48,717 nt of DNA from positions 7,775-56,491 of the forward strand of contig WKLE02000565.1 in assembly GCA_014885115.2 (NCBI GenBank). The letters are read 5' to 3'. This DNA is from Asterionellopsis glacialis (Eukaryota > Bacillariophyta > Plagiogrammaphyceae > Rhaphoneidales > Asterionellopsidaceae). How positions within the stretch are numbered: position 1 is the first letter of the stretch; every line of letters starts with the position of its first letter. This document shows positions 21,697 to 32,752 of this stretch, one piece after another. Below the pieces are notes generated by a model. That model was not told where the DNA came from and did not search any database. It saw only the letters and a list, made by a program, of their open reading frames with translations. A program made the position numbers and the translations under genes.

Positions 21697-23808
21697 ATGG
21701 TGTTTGGTTGGGGCACATCGTCCAAAACATTATCTTCTCGATCGATATTACCGGATCATCCACACCAACAACAACAACAATCGGGAAATTCCAAACGCAA
21801 CAACAAGAATAAACAACGACATCATCAGGATGATGATTCGTCCATTGGTGGTGCTGGTGGATCTCATCATAGCAGCGTTGTGGATTCTTCAGCAACGTCG
21901 GTTGTATCACCCTTGCGTCAATTGTTAGATGCAGTCAATATGTCGATATTACCACATGATTTACGTCTTTCAAGTATCTCTCAAGCATGTGGATTCTTTG
22001 ATCATCGCGATCGTATGACTCATGATTCGGAATTACGAGAAGGTGCAGCCTTTATTTTGTATCAAAAATTAGCCTTTGCCCTAAGTTTAAGTAGTAGTTA
22101 TGGTCATACTATAATAAGTATGACGGATGTGGTGAAAACCACAACGGCTGCAGCAAGTGCTGCCGGGTCTTCGAAACAGTCCGCGTTACATCAACGTAAT
22201 TCGGCCACCGCCGATGCGTCCGATGCGGATCATGAAATTGCCTTGTTATGCAGTTGTTTGGAAATGGTCCATCGTGCCTCACCTGATGCGATTGCTGCAA
22301 CATGGTATGATATTGGAGAAGATGTATTACCCTTATTGGTACGAGTCATGGAACGTCCTTTTTTACGTCATCAACAAGCCCAAGCTGCTGTACGATTAGA
22401 ACAATTGACACAAGACAATTTAAATATGCTTTCCAAAAAAAAGAAAAGCAGCAGTAGTAGTAGTGCTGCTCTTAGAAAGTTCCATAATGGACCCATTGTC
22501 AATCGTGATCTAAAATTGGCAGTTCAAAAGGTAACTAAATTACTTGCCATGTATTCCTTGGTTCCTGAAGCGAAATTTCCCATGGCCCATTGTCCTGGAT
22601 TATTGACAGTCTTGATTAAAATTATTGATACACGTCAAATGAATCGTCGTGGTAATGGTAGTGGTGGAGTATCCGCCCTTCTAAAGGGTACGGCTGCGAG
22701 TGGTGGTGGTGGTGCGGGGAACAGTGGTTCGTCTCTTTCCTTGTCATCTTCCTCCTCTTCGATTATCATTCCAGGTCTCATCATGACGGAAGCAGCTAGA
22801 TTCAATACTATTGCAACCTTGACGAATTTAGCAGCAGCCGAAGAAAATCGTGTTACCATGTTGGCCGAACCATCGTTAGTGGATAACATTGCTCGTATTG
22901 TCCAAAATGAACGTTCCGATGTGGCACGTCAATGTTCTGCCTTGGCCCTAATGAATTTAAGTAATGGGGATAAGGAACATGTACCAGAAATGGCAACAGA
23001 ATTGTTATTGGAAACCTTAATGACATTAATGAAGGATGATGTACCTGAAACACGCCGTAATGCAGCGGTTGCATTATTCAATGTCGCATGTGCCGATGAG
23101 AATACAGTGCGGGTAGCTCAATTTCAAAATGGTGTTATATTGGATGCCTTGATGGAGGTTGTATCGAATGATGATCATGATGATTCACGTGCCAATGCGG
23201 CTGAAACATTGTTCAACATGGCATGTTCTGACGCAGCGGAAACATTAGATTTAATGGCAAATCATCCGGGCTTGTTGGAAGCCTTAGCCTTTGTGTTGCA
23301 ATCACAATCGGCCACTATTGATGTGAAAATGTATTGTGCAGCTACACTACGGCGCATGGCGGAAATTATTCGTAGTCCCATGGTAGCTCAAGGGGCTCTC
23401 TTGACGGCCCTGGTACGTGCATCCTCATGGTCACGTACTCCAGACATTGCCGAAGCCCTGGAGGTTCATGCAGAATTTGCAGATAATCGACGTCAAATGG
23501 CACAACATAATGGATTGTTAGATTGTTTGGCCAAACTTGCCTTGGCACCGGGAGGTACGTCGGGTGGTAGTAGTACTGGTAGTGATGGTGATCCCATGAA
23601 ACGTGCAGCTCTAAGTGCGATTGAAAAATTAGCAAGAGATGAAGATGCTCGTCCTTTATTGGCACATAATGAAGGTATCATGACGGCCTTGACAAGAGCC
23701 AGTTATGGTCCAAGTGGAACACCCCAAAATGGAGAAGAAGAAGAGAGTGTTTCTTCTCAAGGACGAATGGTACAAATGGCATTGAAAAATTTAGTGGCTG
23801 CCATGTAG
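21697..23808 (+). CDS. Armadillo-repeat protein
   Basis: 703 residues. The N-terminal ~75 residues are Gln/Asn/His/Ser-rich and disordered. The remainder is helical. Armadillo repeats are clearest between about residues 365 and 600, for example TIATLTNLAAAEENR, QCSALALMNLSNGDKEH, RRNAAVALFNVACADENT and ANAAETLFNMACSD. These show the ARM pattern of a helix carrying N-A-A-x-A-L-x-N-L followed by an asparagine or aspartate turn. Two low-complexity insertions (Lys/Ser near 247-258, and Gly/Ser near 328-350) interrupt the helical solenoid. ARM solenoids bind peptides or proteins in transport, signalling or ubiquitination. No second domain (U-box, F-box, kinase) is visible, so the partner is unknown. 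Confidence 0.85.
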   Translation: MVFGWGTSSKTLSSRSILPDHPHQQQQQSGNSKRNNKNKQRHHQDDDSSIGGAGGSHHSSVVDSSATSVVSPLRQLLDAVNMSILPHDLRLSSISQACGFFDHRDRMTHDSELREGAAFILYQKLAFALSLSSSYGHTIISMTDVVKTTTAAASAAGSSKQSALHQRNSATADASDADHEIALLCSCLEMVHRASPDAIAATWYDIGEDVLPLLVRVMERPFLRHQQAQAAVRLEQLTQDNLNMLSKKKKSSSSSSAALRKFHNGPIVNRDLKLAVQKVTKLLAMYSLVPEAKFPMAHCPGLLTVLIKIIDTRQMNRRGNGSGGVSALLKGTAASGGGGAGNSGSSLSLSSSSSSIIIPGLIMTEAARFNTIATLTNLAAAEENRVTMLAEPSLVDNIARIVQNERSDVARQCSALALMNLSNGDKEHVPEMATELLLETLMTLMKDDVPETRRNAAVALFNVACADENTVRVAQFQNGVILDALMEVVSNDDHDDSRANAAETLFNMACSDAAETLDLMANHPGLLEALAFVLQSQSATIDVKMYCAATLRRMAEIIRSPMVAQGALLTALVRASSWSRTPDIAEALEVHAEFADNRRQMAQHNGLLDCLAKLALAPGGTSGGSSTGSDGDPMKRAALSAIEKLARDEDARPLLAHNEGIMTALTRASYGPSGTPQNGEEEESVSSQGRMVQMALKNLVAAM

Positions 23809-24138
23809 AAAGAACAAAGGTATTTCTCTACATATTCATAATTATAATGTTGTATGCACACACACGCACGCACACACATAAATGCGATGTACACGGAACA
23901 TTTCTAAACTCCATATAACTCGTATCTCATGATTTTTGTTTGGTGATGACAAACAAGAAGTATAACATACTGTAGGTGTATCTAATTTTTGTTCAACTTT
24001 CATGATATTTTAAAGATGTAAGTGCATGTTGAAGGTTCCATTAGAAGTCAATAGCACTGCAGTGCACTGCAATGGATATCATAGTTTCAGCATTTGGCAC
24101 ACATTATATGTGATGAAAACATGTCTTTCAATATATGA
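23809..24138. other. Convergent spacer with CA microsatellite
   Basis: 330 bases between convergent genes. It holds a CACACACACGCACGCACACA-type tract at about 23857-23878 and a GCACTGCAGTGCACTGCA inverted repeat near 24054. Confidence 0.5.
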
Positions 24139-25449
24139 CTAATCTGATTCATATAAACCACTATCCCATTCATCATCAGAGTTGCCACCAAATATTAGAT
24201 TCTCAAGTTGAAGTCGAAGATCATCTGTGATTGTGATTTCTTCAGCGTTTGGAATTTGCTCGGTGTGTTCGTTTTCTTGTTCACTGTTGTTGTCACTTGT
24301 ATAGCTTTCCTTACTAAAGTCTTCCCACTTACCAGGAAAAACTTCTTCAAATACTGTGCGGGCAATAAAAGCCAAGTCAACATCAATAGAAAAGGGTATG
24401 TCAAACCACAATTGTTTTGTCGTTTGTTTCATTCTGACGTTACTTGACAAACTCCATGCTCCATAATTTGGAATAAACGCTTTTTCAGGTATTCGAGTTA
24501 AAACGGTATCAATTTCAACAATATGAACTGGCCAAACCTTTCCTTTGGACTTGACTGTAGGGCACCGGCTTATCATAACGAGGAAGTGTTTTCTTCGTTT
24601 AGTAGACTTAGTATTTGTACCATGCACATTGCGTCTATGCATGTCGTGAAAGCGACTGAATGATCCTCCACTAACATTGTTGTAATGGAATTCTTTTGCT
24701 ATCTTTTCCTCGGAAGCTTTTGACTTCACTTCATAGGTACTGTTGCAAACAATGCAAACTATATCTTGCCACGATGTAGACGATCCACCATTCCAGCGAA
24801 GTGATTTGCGGTATTTGCACGTAAGGCATGGTTCCTTGTAGATAGCATGAAATGCCGTGATGGCTTCAAAGCCTGTTCCGTGAAGGAAACCTTCATCCAC
24901 AAATTGGCTGTACATGAACTCCTCGTGCGTTGTATTCTGCTTAGTAAATCGACGAAATGGATCAAGATCGCGTTCTTTCCATTGGCTAAAATCTTTTTTC
25001 AAAATCTTTTTAGGCTTGTAGTGTACAGATTTTATAACCTGTCTCCAATTCTCATCACGAGGGACAAAATATGGAGGAAAGCCTTTGACTCGGACTACTG
25101 TGTGTATGTCCTGACATTTTTCTTCAAGGTAATCCTCAAGGAAGTAAAAGTACCGAGCATCTTTCACTTCTAGCAATGCTGCACGAAAGACGTATTTGAT
25201 TGCATCTTTCAAATCATTTGGGAATGCTTCATTATTATTATTATTATTATTGGACGTTGTTGCCATCGTCTTTGATTCTTTTTTATATTTTTTTTTGTGG
25301 ATTGCTACCGAGTCCCCCTGAAATGCGGAAAGAGCCTTTTGTAAAACTTCATTATTGAAGTTACGGTGTTGAGTGTTACCGTTGGGGTTTACTCCCCATT
25401 CAAGAAGGGCTCGCTGTATTTCATATTTGACTTCAGCAGAGGACGCCAT
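24139..25449 (-). CDS. Protein with CxxC zinc knuckle and PD-(D/E)XK-like motif
   Basis: 436 residues, single exon. A poly-Asn run at residues 67-73 is encoded by an (AAT)n microsatellite near 25226-25250. The central region carries two CxxC pairs (C208/C211 and C232/C235) that could bind one zinc. Interleaved with them is D229, followed eleven residues later by E240-V-K242 (in STYEVKSKA). A helix with E195 lies upstream (GFEAITAFHAIY). A helix Glu, a strand Asp and then E-x-K is the active-site layout of PD-(D/E)XK nucleases. The tail is acidic, with NAEEITITDDLRLQLENLIF and WDSGLYESD at the end. I do not know a named family. A nuclease-fold protein with an inserted zinc knuckle is my inference. 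A Zn-binding protein without activity is the alternative. Confidence 0.65.
   Translation of the reverse strand: MASSAEVKYEIQRALLEWGVNPNGNTQHRNFNNEVLQKALSAFQGDSVAIHKKKYKKESKTMATTSNNNNNNNEAFPNDLKDAIKYVFRAALLEVKDARYFYFLEDYLEEKCQDIHTVVRVKGFPPYFVPRDENWRQVIKSVHYKPKKILKKDFSQWKERDLDPFRRFTKQNTTHEEFMYSQFVDEGFLHGTGFEAITAFHAIYKEPCLTCKYRKSLRWNGGSSTSWQDIVCIVCNSTYEVKSKASEEKIAKEFHYNNVSGGSFSRFHDMHRRNVHGTNTKSTKRRKHFLVMISRCPTVKSKGKVWPVHIVEIDTVLTRIPEKAFIPNYGAWSLSSNVRMKQTTKQLWFDIPFSIDVDLAFIARTVFEEVFPGKWEDFSKESYTSDNNSEQENEHTEQIPNAEEITITDDLRLQLENLIFGGNSDDEWDSGLYESD
25226..25251. repeat. (ATT)n microsatellite in coding sequence
   Basis: A run of ATT/AAT triplets encodes poly-Asn near residue 70 of the minus-strand protein. 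Being a triplet, length changes would keep the frame. Confidence 0.8.
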
Positions 25450-26251
25450 TTTTTGCTTTTTATATAATAAATAAAGGATCGCCTGCGAAGGGAAGAGAAC
25501 GAATGAATAATATAAAGAATAAATATGCTTCTAGAAATCACGAATGTTGTCCTGTGTGTTTTTTTTCCGTGGCAGTCTTTTAAATGGGTCCTAGATTTAG
25601 TGAACCAATCAATGATCTGAATGAGGTATTGAAAATTTCGGTGCCACTACCAGTACGAGCGTGAAAAGCTCTACAAGGTACATTCCATTTACTTTGTGGT
25701 AATGTAGTCTCCAGCCCACCGCCGCTGTAGATCACGAAACGGCGGGTTCAAAAAAGGCTGGGGCGCTCAAATACAAAAATTAGACACTATCGGGAACGGA
25801 ACACCCACTTCCAAAAGAAAAGACAAGGAAGAAGTAATTTATCACTATCAGGTGTAATGTACTTTTTTAGAATTTTGGAGCAAGTTCTGCGTGCTCTGGG
25901 AAATACACGACACGTATTTACCTGGTACGTTGTGGTCGACTGATGCTGAACAGCGGGAATCCCAATCTACATCGTGGTAGTCGTGCGTCGTAGAACCACC
26001 ACCTCATTCATTTCGACAAAAGTAGGACATGATGTTACTGAGGTTCCTATCGTACCGGTAGTCCTAGTCAGTCTAGTCAGACTTTCTAGCTCGAGGACGT
26101 TATAACGACGCCGCATGCTGGTCAACTGCTATGAACTGACGAAAAAATTGTGACAGAACACATCCCACCACCGATACACCATTATTTCAATACTTTGCAA
26201 ATAGTAAATCGACCCTACCAAAAAGCCTAGTGAGCAGTGAACTTTAAAATT
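25450..26251. other. Divergent promoter region
   Basis: 800 bases between divergent genes, with a perfect TACCTGGTA at 25919-25927 and a GTCCTAGTCAGTCTAGTCAG repeat near 26064-26083. No gene was recognised. Confidence 0.5.
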
Positions 26252-27599
26252 ATGATGAATAGGACGGTTCGCAATATTCTTTTGGCGACTTTTGTTTTGG
26301 TTGGATCGTGCGAAGCTTTTTCAGCTAACCCAATAGTAGCTCTGAAGAAACCACTTTCGTCTCGTTCTATTCTCGACGCAACAGCAACTGGATCTGAACT
26401 TGAAACCTCTGTTGGACAACTTAAAAAAGTATTGGAGCGCGAGTATGTTTCCTTCTTTGATCCAATGAGAACTGAATACTATGCAGCAGATGTAACATTC
26501 GACGACCCACTAACGACACTCGATGGTGTAGCATCCTACCAGAACAATGTTGATATGTTGGCAGGAAGGACGTTAATGGGTAAATTATTATTCCAAGATG
26601 CAGGTATCATTCTTCATTCTGTTAAAGGTGGTGAAATATCATCGGATGGCAAAAGTATCTCTGATATTATTACTCGATGGACTCTTAAGTTTACCTTTAA
26701 AGGTCTTCCCTGGAAACCAACTGCTCGGTTTTCTGGTATTTCAGAATACAAAGTGGAACCTGCACCAGCAAGTCCTGAAGGAGTTCAGATTATTGGTCAG
26801 GTTGATTATTGGGACTCCATCAATCTTCTACCCGGTGGAACGTACTCTAAAGTAGAAAAGGGAGTAGCATTAAAAGACTTTTTAAACCAGATTTCTCCTG
26901 GCGGATTCCAAGCACAAACTGCAGCTCCTGAGGTCCCTTACACATTACTTCGACGAGGAGATGGTTATGAGGTCCGTAGATACCCAACAATGAATGCTGT
27001 TCAGATCCCGTACGGAAGAAGAGATGAAGGATTTGGTACTCTTGGAGCCTTTACCCGAGGTAAGTAAGCCATGTGCTACCATTCTTTGCAAACGATTCGT
27101 ATGGTAGATCTTTGTTTCGGTTTTCTTTTTTTAGAGAACTTCTCACATTCAAAAATAAATGATATTCATACATACTTGTCATTTGAAAAAAGGAATGAAT
27201 CCATTGGCACCAGCTGTAATGGAGGTACCAGAGGACGAAGAAGCCAACAAATACATGTTGTGGCCTCTTACCTTTGCTCCACCTGGATCCGATGTAGCTC
27301 CAGAAGCAAAGGCTGCCGTCGAGAAGGCTGCCGAGCAAGGGCAATGGAAAAAATGTGAAATTCTTCAGATTCCGACTAAAGATATTGCTGTAGGATTCTT
27401 TTCCGATGCATCCATGGGACCTGTCGTACGTAGAGCAGACCGTGAATTGCGGGCCAAGTTGGAAAGAGATGGACTAGTTCCATCGACAGAGGATGACGGC
27501 AAGGTAAAATTTGCGCAGTATGATGCTATTTTCAGTATGGGGAAACGACGTGGAGAGGTGTGGGTTGATTTGGAAACAGGTGATGCCAATCCCTGGTGA
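26252..27599 (+). CDS. Plastid DUF2358-SOUL heme-binding protein (two exons)
   Basis: join(26252..27059, 27193..27599), 404 residues. The intron 27060-27192 (133 bases) has GTAAGT and AG borders and restores the SOUL frame: exon 1 ends FTRG and exon 2 continues MNPLAP. I chose ATG 26252 over an in-frame GTG at 26237. The N-terminus is a signal peptide ending at CEAF, followed by a Ser/Lys-rich transit peptide, which fits complex-plastid import. Residues ~50-215 resemble DUF2358 (NTF2-like fold), with EYYAADVTFDDPLTTLDG and GQVDYWDSINLLPGG. Residues ~225-404 form a SOUL/HBP domain, with YEVRRYP, GFGTLGAF and the DASMGPVVRRADREL region. The same domain pair occurs in plant plastid SOUL proteins thought to bind heme or tetrapyrroles. 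The exact role is unproven. Confidence 0.9.
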
Positions 27600-29624
27600 T
27601 TAAGTGCCAAGCAAGTATCACTACTAGAGCATATGCCACGAAGGAAAGTGCATGTAGTAATCAATGAAAGAAATATCATAAGTCGAATTCAATTACAGCT
27701 AAGATACTGAACATAGTGCATTGGAAAAATACTTCAGCGTTTGACTTTTTAAATTCCTTTCATGTTATAATTACGGAAATCTTTAAGAGCAGTACAGTAT
27801 GATAAAGAAATTTGTTGTGTCTTGTAAGGAGTTAAAATTATGCACTCTATCTAGAAAGTTGGACACAATTTGAATGTTGGAACTACAGCCCCTTGATGAT
27901 GGTGAAATACTCCATGTTAAACTTTGAACAGGAATAATAGCTTCAACAAAAAGAAGTTTCTTTCTAGCAATTGCAGCTTACTCTGTTAAATAATACATAG
28001 TGTCAGATTATTCTCATGGTTTTCTGGTTCAAGGAAAAAAATTAAAAATCTAGAGAGAAAGTACAATGCTATTTGGAGATTCTGTAGCTATTGAAGATTC
28101 TTCTTCTCGACAGTAGATCGTCTCTAGCATGCTACTATACTACTCTACGCGCTTTTCCATTGGTAGGACTCTACCTGGGGTACTGGTGGGTAAGTCCTCA
28201 GACAACGATAGTTTTGGTACTGATACTAGATAGACAATATCACATAAAGGTATGATAATCCGTACAGGTATGAAACTTTCCATGCTCGATGGACGATTCC
28301 CGTAGTAATTGTTAATCTGCAGAACGCATCAATTTACCGTGCATCAGATGTCTTGTGAATTCAATGACTATAAGCGCTTACCAGGTATGATAGTTGCATA
28401 CCAGCACACATACTGGTTGGATACAGCTCAGATGTGTGCTCTAGAGGCAAGTCCTATCTATCTTAGGACCCGTACCTGGTAGTACACAATTCTACCTATA
28501 CGTCACTTCAAATTAGAGACGGTGATATGTATGAATGATACTGCAAGTTGAAAGTGCCAATGCTGTGCGCAGATATTACTTAATAGATTTTTATTAAAAA
28601 AAATATATTATATAAAGTACTTCAATTCGATTTATTTCTATGTACAAACCTATATGGAAAAATAGGTAGGTAGGTCATAACGTACTATTACCTGATACTG
28701 GTCGAAACGCAAAATTTCTACCATTTTCCTTGTACCTGCACCGGTCAACTTCCGTATGTGACAATCTTGTTTCAATTCGGTTTCTTAAGAAATTCGCATT
28801 GTCAAGAATCACTTAGACTGATGTACAGCATTGCACATGATAATTTTGCCCGTTGGACACCATTTTAAGTGATCTTGGATCAGTTCAAATCAATTAGCAG
28901 TGTCAATACTTTCTGGACTGTACTTGCGGTTTTTAAGATTCCTTCTACAATTCTGAGTAGCCCCAAGTCGGAGGATTTGAAACGATTGGTGGAGAGTGGT
29001 TGATCTCTGTAATTGGAAGGGAATTTGTTACCTAGTATAATACGTATGAGCTGATAGACTTCCGGCGAATTCCATCCAACTCTGATAGGAATTGTTAGAA
29101 CTGCACGTACTGTTACAAGGTACATGGTCCTACTGTAGAAAGTAGGAACATTACTTACCTGTGTATGTTTTCACACATACATTGTACTGTTAGACCCGAA
29201 ACATTTTGACCTTGCAAGTATCGGCATTTCGTTACCAATTTACAGCGCACTCCGTGTCTTTGGGCGTGCTTTTTGTGTTGCGCCTACTCGTATTTTCAAA
29301 CATAACTTACGTAGTGTGTGTGTGACTTTTGAATTCCATCTTTCAGATAACCACATACACATATTATAAAGAACGAATCACCAACCATCAAGAGAAACGG
29401 ACGTTGATCGGGTTTTAAGTTTGGGCGCACATATTAGTATTGTAAAAGATATTTATAACGATAGTGCGGATACTGATCTTTTGGTGACGAGAAGGAGCAT
29501 TGGGGATATCGAACGAAACAAACAAATAAACAAACAAACGAGTCATCCATTTTCACCATCTGTAAGGTAGTATTGCGCAACCAGAATTGAAGTTTTCTTG
29601 TAATCACGCAATAAACACAAAAAG
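27600..29624. other. 2-kb region without genes
   Basis: AT-rich, with perfect TACCWGGTA motifs at 28379-28387 and 28473-28481 and a near match (CTACCTGGGGTACTGG) near 28170. A CAAA/TAAA simple repeat lies at 29517-29539. No coding frame with family resemblance was found. Confidence 0.5.
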
Positions 29625-31091
29625 ATGTCAACTCCAGCAGAACATGAACGTCCCACAATAAACTTTCCGTTTCAAAGCCCGACAACACATAGTTCAGATA
29701 CTCAATTGCGACGTAGATCATGGGTCGTAGCGATGGATCGAGTTCGGCGGGAACGAAGAGAAGAGACAGAGCGACAAAATGTAGAAGCAACAGAACATCA
29801 AATGATGGAGCATTTGGGTCGTAACGCTGATTTAGCTTTGCCCAGTGAACAAGTGTTATCGGACCAAGGCAGCGATCTTCACCAAAATACTGTACCAGAA
29901 GAGCAAGAGGAAGTCATGCATCATGCGTTTCATCATCAACCTTCAATAGTTCCATCAAACGCATCTGGTGTCAGTGCACGGAGACCGATGCTGAGACTTC
30001 GACCAACACAACAACTGGATTCGAATACCTGTCTTGCATGTGGTCGAACAGTTCTGGAAACACCACGTTCCAGAGCTGCGGGTAGAAGGATTTCAATCCC
30101 TCCTACTTCCATTGATTGTCCTTGTAGGCATCATCAGCGCTCTTTTGAAGAAATTCTTTACAATGACACCTCAAATGATTTGGAGTTCCTAAGTCCGTGT
30201 ACCTCTGATCGGTTTGTCTTGCGTCTTCCCAATGCAGGTTCACAGGAAGACGTTGATATGGGAGAAGCATCCCTCTACGGTCACGAAACGATACAGCCCC
30301 CCTATACATATGCTCACGATGACGAATCTCGTCACAAAATCTCGCTTCGTCCCAAGAGACGTCATAGCGATCCCTTTACATCACCCACGCTCAAAGCCAT
30401 GGATGAGACAATGGGTTGTGACGAGGAAGACTCGGTGATTGACGAAAGTCCCTTTTCACTGGATGAAGAGCTTGTCATTCACAACAAGAAGAATGTTTCT
30501 TCCACATGTAGTAGTAATGGTGGTGTGGATGTAGCCAGTCGAACTTCTAAAAACAAGGGCGCAGTCGATTGGTTGCCAGCTCCACCGCTTTACTCTGTCG
30601 GCTCTATGGATGCGGATGCTTCGATTGATATGTCACGCCATTCTACATCTTCTGGAAATAATTTCAACTACAACACACCAAACAACTATCAGCTCCTACT
30701 GTCAAGAACTCCCGCACGTCAACATGAACGAGTTCAACTGACACAAGATCGTCAAAAGGAACATCTTTTGCAACCAAGATCGATTCCCATTAATGCGAAT
30801 CAAGTGACTGGCAAGGCAATATCATCGAAGGTTCCCCTGTTGCCCTTTATGACTCCTGAATCTGTACGACCTGTCACAAGTCTACCAGATTTACAAGCAT
30901 TGGCACCCCAACGGGGAGGCGACGAAGATGAAGCGGAGGATGACGTTGTTGGACCACCTCCACCTCCGTTTAATGGATCAGCGTCTCTGAATTTCTGTTA
31001 TGACGGGAGTGCCACCGATTTACAAACTCCCGTCCAAGTAAGATGTACCACATCTGCCTTGCCCGATTTTCCAATGTTTACTCCAAATTAA
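29625..31091 (+). CDS. Ser/Pro-rich protein with short cysteine motifs, function unknown
   Basis: 488 residues in one frame. The N-terminus is charged (RRRSWVVAMDRVRRERREET), suggesting a basic helix. Around residues 135-167 there is CLACGRT followed some 25 residues later by DCPCRHH, a possible single zinc site made of CxxC and CxC/HH. The rest is rich in Ser, Pro, Thr and Asp with motifs such as LRPKRRHSDPF that resemble phosphorylation or 14-3-3-type sites. It ends in LPDFPMFTPN. No family was recognised. Regular codon use and length support a real gene. It converges with the TXNDC9-like gene across an assembly gap. Confidence 0.7.
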   Translation: MSTPAEHERPTINFPFQSPTTHSSDTQLRRRSWVVAMDRVRRERREETERQNVEATEHQMMEHLGRNADLALPSEQVLSDQGSDLHQNTVPEEQEEVMHHAFHHQPSIVPSNASGVSARRPMLRLRPTQQLDSNTCLACGRTVLETPRSRAAGRRISIPPTSIDCPCRHHQRSFEEILYNDTSNDLEFLSPCTSDRFVLRLPNAGSQEDVDMGEASLYGHETIQPPYTYAHDDESRHKISLRPKRRHSDPFTSPTLKAMDETMGCDEEDSVIDESPFSLDEELVIHNKKNVSSTCSSNGGVDVASRTSKNKGAVDWLPAPPLYSVGSMDADASIDMSRHSTSSGNNFNYNTPNNYQLLLSRTPARQHERVQLTQDRQKEHLLQPRSIPINANQVTGKAISSKVPLLPFMTPESVRPVTSLPDLQALAPQRGGDEDEAEDDVVGPPPPPFNGSASLNFCYDGSATDLQTPVQVRCTTSALPDFPMFTPN

Positions 31092-31251
31092 GGAGGTAAG
31101 ACACGAAAAAAGGATAGAGTCAAATGTACTATATACAAAAGTATTTTTGTAATTCATGTTTTGGAAGATTTGGCATTGCAAACCTAGAGCGAAATACAAT
31201 ATATGCATGCCATTTCCACCATTGTTTCTAAAAAATCAAAAGCCAGGGGAC

Positions 31252-31477
31252 AAAAGAACAATCACCAGGAAAAATTTAATTTCTAATTTATTTGTCAGAC
31301 AGAATCTTATCCACATTAGTTATAGACTAAACCTTGTCTTGGTTTTGTAGCGTTGTTCGATGTAAAAAGAACATCACCAGGAAAATTTTAATTTCTAATT
31401 TATTTGTTATACAGAATCTTATCCACAGTAGTTATAGACTAAACCTTGTCTTGGTTTTGTAGCGTTTGTTCGATGTA
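31252..31477. repeat. Tandem duplication, two copies of about 113 bp
   Basis: Copy 1 is 31252-31364 and copy 2 is 31365-31477. Both start AAAAGAACA and end TTCGATGTA, with a few substitutions and single-base indels between them (for example GTCAGACAG versus GTTATACAG). The copies are non-coding and diverged, so the duplication is not an assembly artefact. Confidence 0.9.
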
Positions 31478-31559
31478 AATTACCTTTTTGAATCGTAATT
31501 CTTAATCATCTTCAGTTGACAGGTAGATTTCATGTTTATGGGTTTTGCCTCAAGTGTTC

Positions 31560-31598
31560 NNNNNNNNNNNNNNNNNNNNNNNNNNNNNNNNNNNNNNN
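31560..31598. other. Assembly gap (39 N)
   Basis: 39 unknown bases in the intergenic region after the tandem duplication. Confidence 0.98.
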
Positions 31599-31957
31599 CA
31601 AGCTTTTAGCGCGCAACGTGGTTTAGGACTAGGACCTACTGTCCGGGTGTATGTGCACCCTCTTCCACATCATTTTCTACGACTTACCCATCACGACACA
31701 CAACCTCCACCTGTCAAACAAGTCTGTGTACTCGTTTTGTTGGACTATAGTGCGCAGGCGCAGATGCATATTTAGAAAAACAGCACAAAGGCTAAAAACT
31801 AAATGACTTTCTTTCTAGGAACAATCTAATATTTATCTTTACTCGCATAGGTTATTGCACATGGAAACTAGTCTCAATAGTTGAAATGTGCATCACTGAT
31901 AAAGACATACGATTCATTCTCTCTCCCCCCCCTCTGTCCTCTCTGCAGTATTTTTTT

Positions 31958-32752
31958 TTAATATTCCTCTTCCTCATCATCATAGTTTTTGTCATTAATT
32001 CCTCGTCGGATACTACTTGAGGTTACACCTCTGATCCCAGCACCACTTTGGTGGTGTATCCTAACACCATTCAAACTTGCTGCCAAGTTTTCAGGGTTTA
32101 ATTCATCTGGCATTTCCATTTCATCGTCCTTGGGGATTAGTCCACCATGAGATCCAATAACATAGGCCAAGGCATTGGTCGTAAAGTCAGTTGATCCACC
32201 TAATTCATCAAATCCACGAATGTGATGAACAGCCTTACGATCTTTGACAATGACAAGTGTAGGCATCACGACTATACCTAATTGTTTTACGAGGAAGGAT
32301 GCACCTGATCCATCCTTACTATCACAATTTTCAACATTAATTTTTACAAATTTCGTTTCCAAATGCTGCTGTGCCAAGGTTTGTAAATGTGAATGAAATA
32401 TGTCGCATAGCCGCGTCGTCGGACGATAAAAATGTACCACCAAACGTTGGGATGTTTTGGAGGCATCAAAGAATTCACGTGCCACATCACGGGCATCTTG
32501 TCCTTGACCTAAATCAGTGTAGACACCATGTCCAGCCTCACGCCATTTTTGTTTTTGTGCTTGAGATTTTTTCATTTGTGCCAAACGTCTTTCACGTAAT
32601 AATTCCAATTCGTCTTGATTCGACTCTAATAATGCATCATATTTAGCCATTTCATCTTGTAATGCAGCCTCTTGAACACGTGCTGTGTTTAAGATTGCCT
32701 TGGCTGTAGCATCCCCTACGATTTGATTCGCATTACCAAAACCCAAATCCAT
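31958..32752 (-). CDS. TXNDC9/PLP3-like thioredoxin-fold co-chaperone
   Basis: 264 residues. Residues 1-80 are helical and charged. Residues ~85-205 are a thioredoxin fold matching the TXNDC9/phosducin-like 3 family: RLVVHFYRPTTRLCDIFHSH, HLETKFVKINVENC, the cis-Pro segment VVMPTLVIVKD, GFDELGGSTDFTT and LAYVIGSHG. As in that family, only one cysteine (C116) stands where thioredoxins have CxxC, so it is unlikely to be a disulfide reductase. A short insertion (DSKDGSGAS, about residues 144-152) separates two core strands. The tail is acidic (DDEEEEY). Family members modulate the CCT/TRiC chaperonin in tubulin and actin folding in the cytosol, so the same role is likely here. Confidence 0.9.
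   Translation of the reverse strand: MDLGFGNANQIVGDATAKAILNTARVQEAALQDEMAKYDALLESNQDELELLRERRLAQMKKSQAQKQKWREAGHGVYTDLGQGQDARDVAREFFDASKTSQRLVVHFYRPTTRLCDIFHSHLQTLAQQHLETKFVKINVENCDSKDGSGASFLVKQLGIVVMPTLVIVKDRKAVHHIRGFDELGGSTDFTTNALAYVIGSHGGLIPKDDEMEMPDELNPENLAASLNGVRIHHQSGAGIRGVTSSSIRRGINDKNYDDEEEEY

Larger units (their letters stand above)
31092..31957. other. Convergent spacer with tandem duplication and gap
   Basis: Contains a 113-bp tandem duplication and a 39-N gap, listed separately. An open frame running through the gap is not accepted as a gene. Confidence 0.6.

Noticed and set aside
31545..31775. Open frame running through the 39-N gap
   Set aside because: It depends on unknown bases for continuity and its sequence has no recognisable domain.
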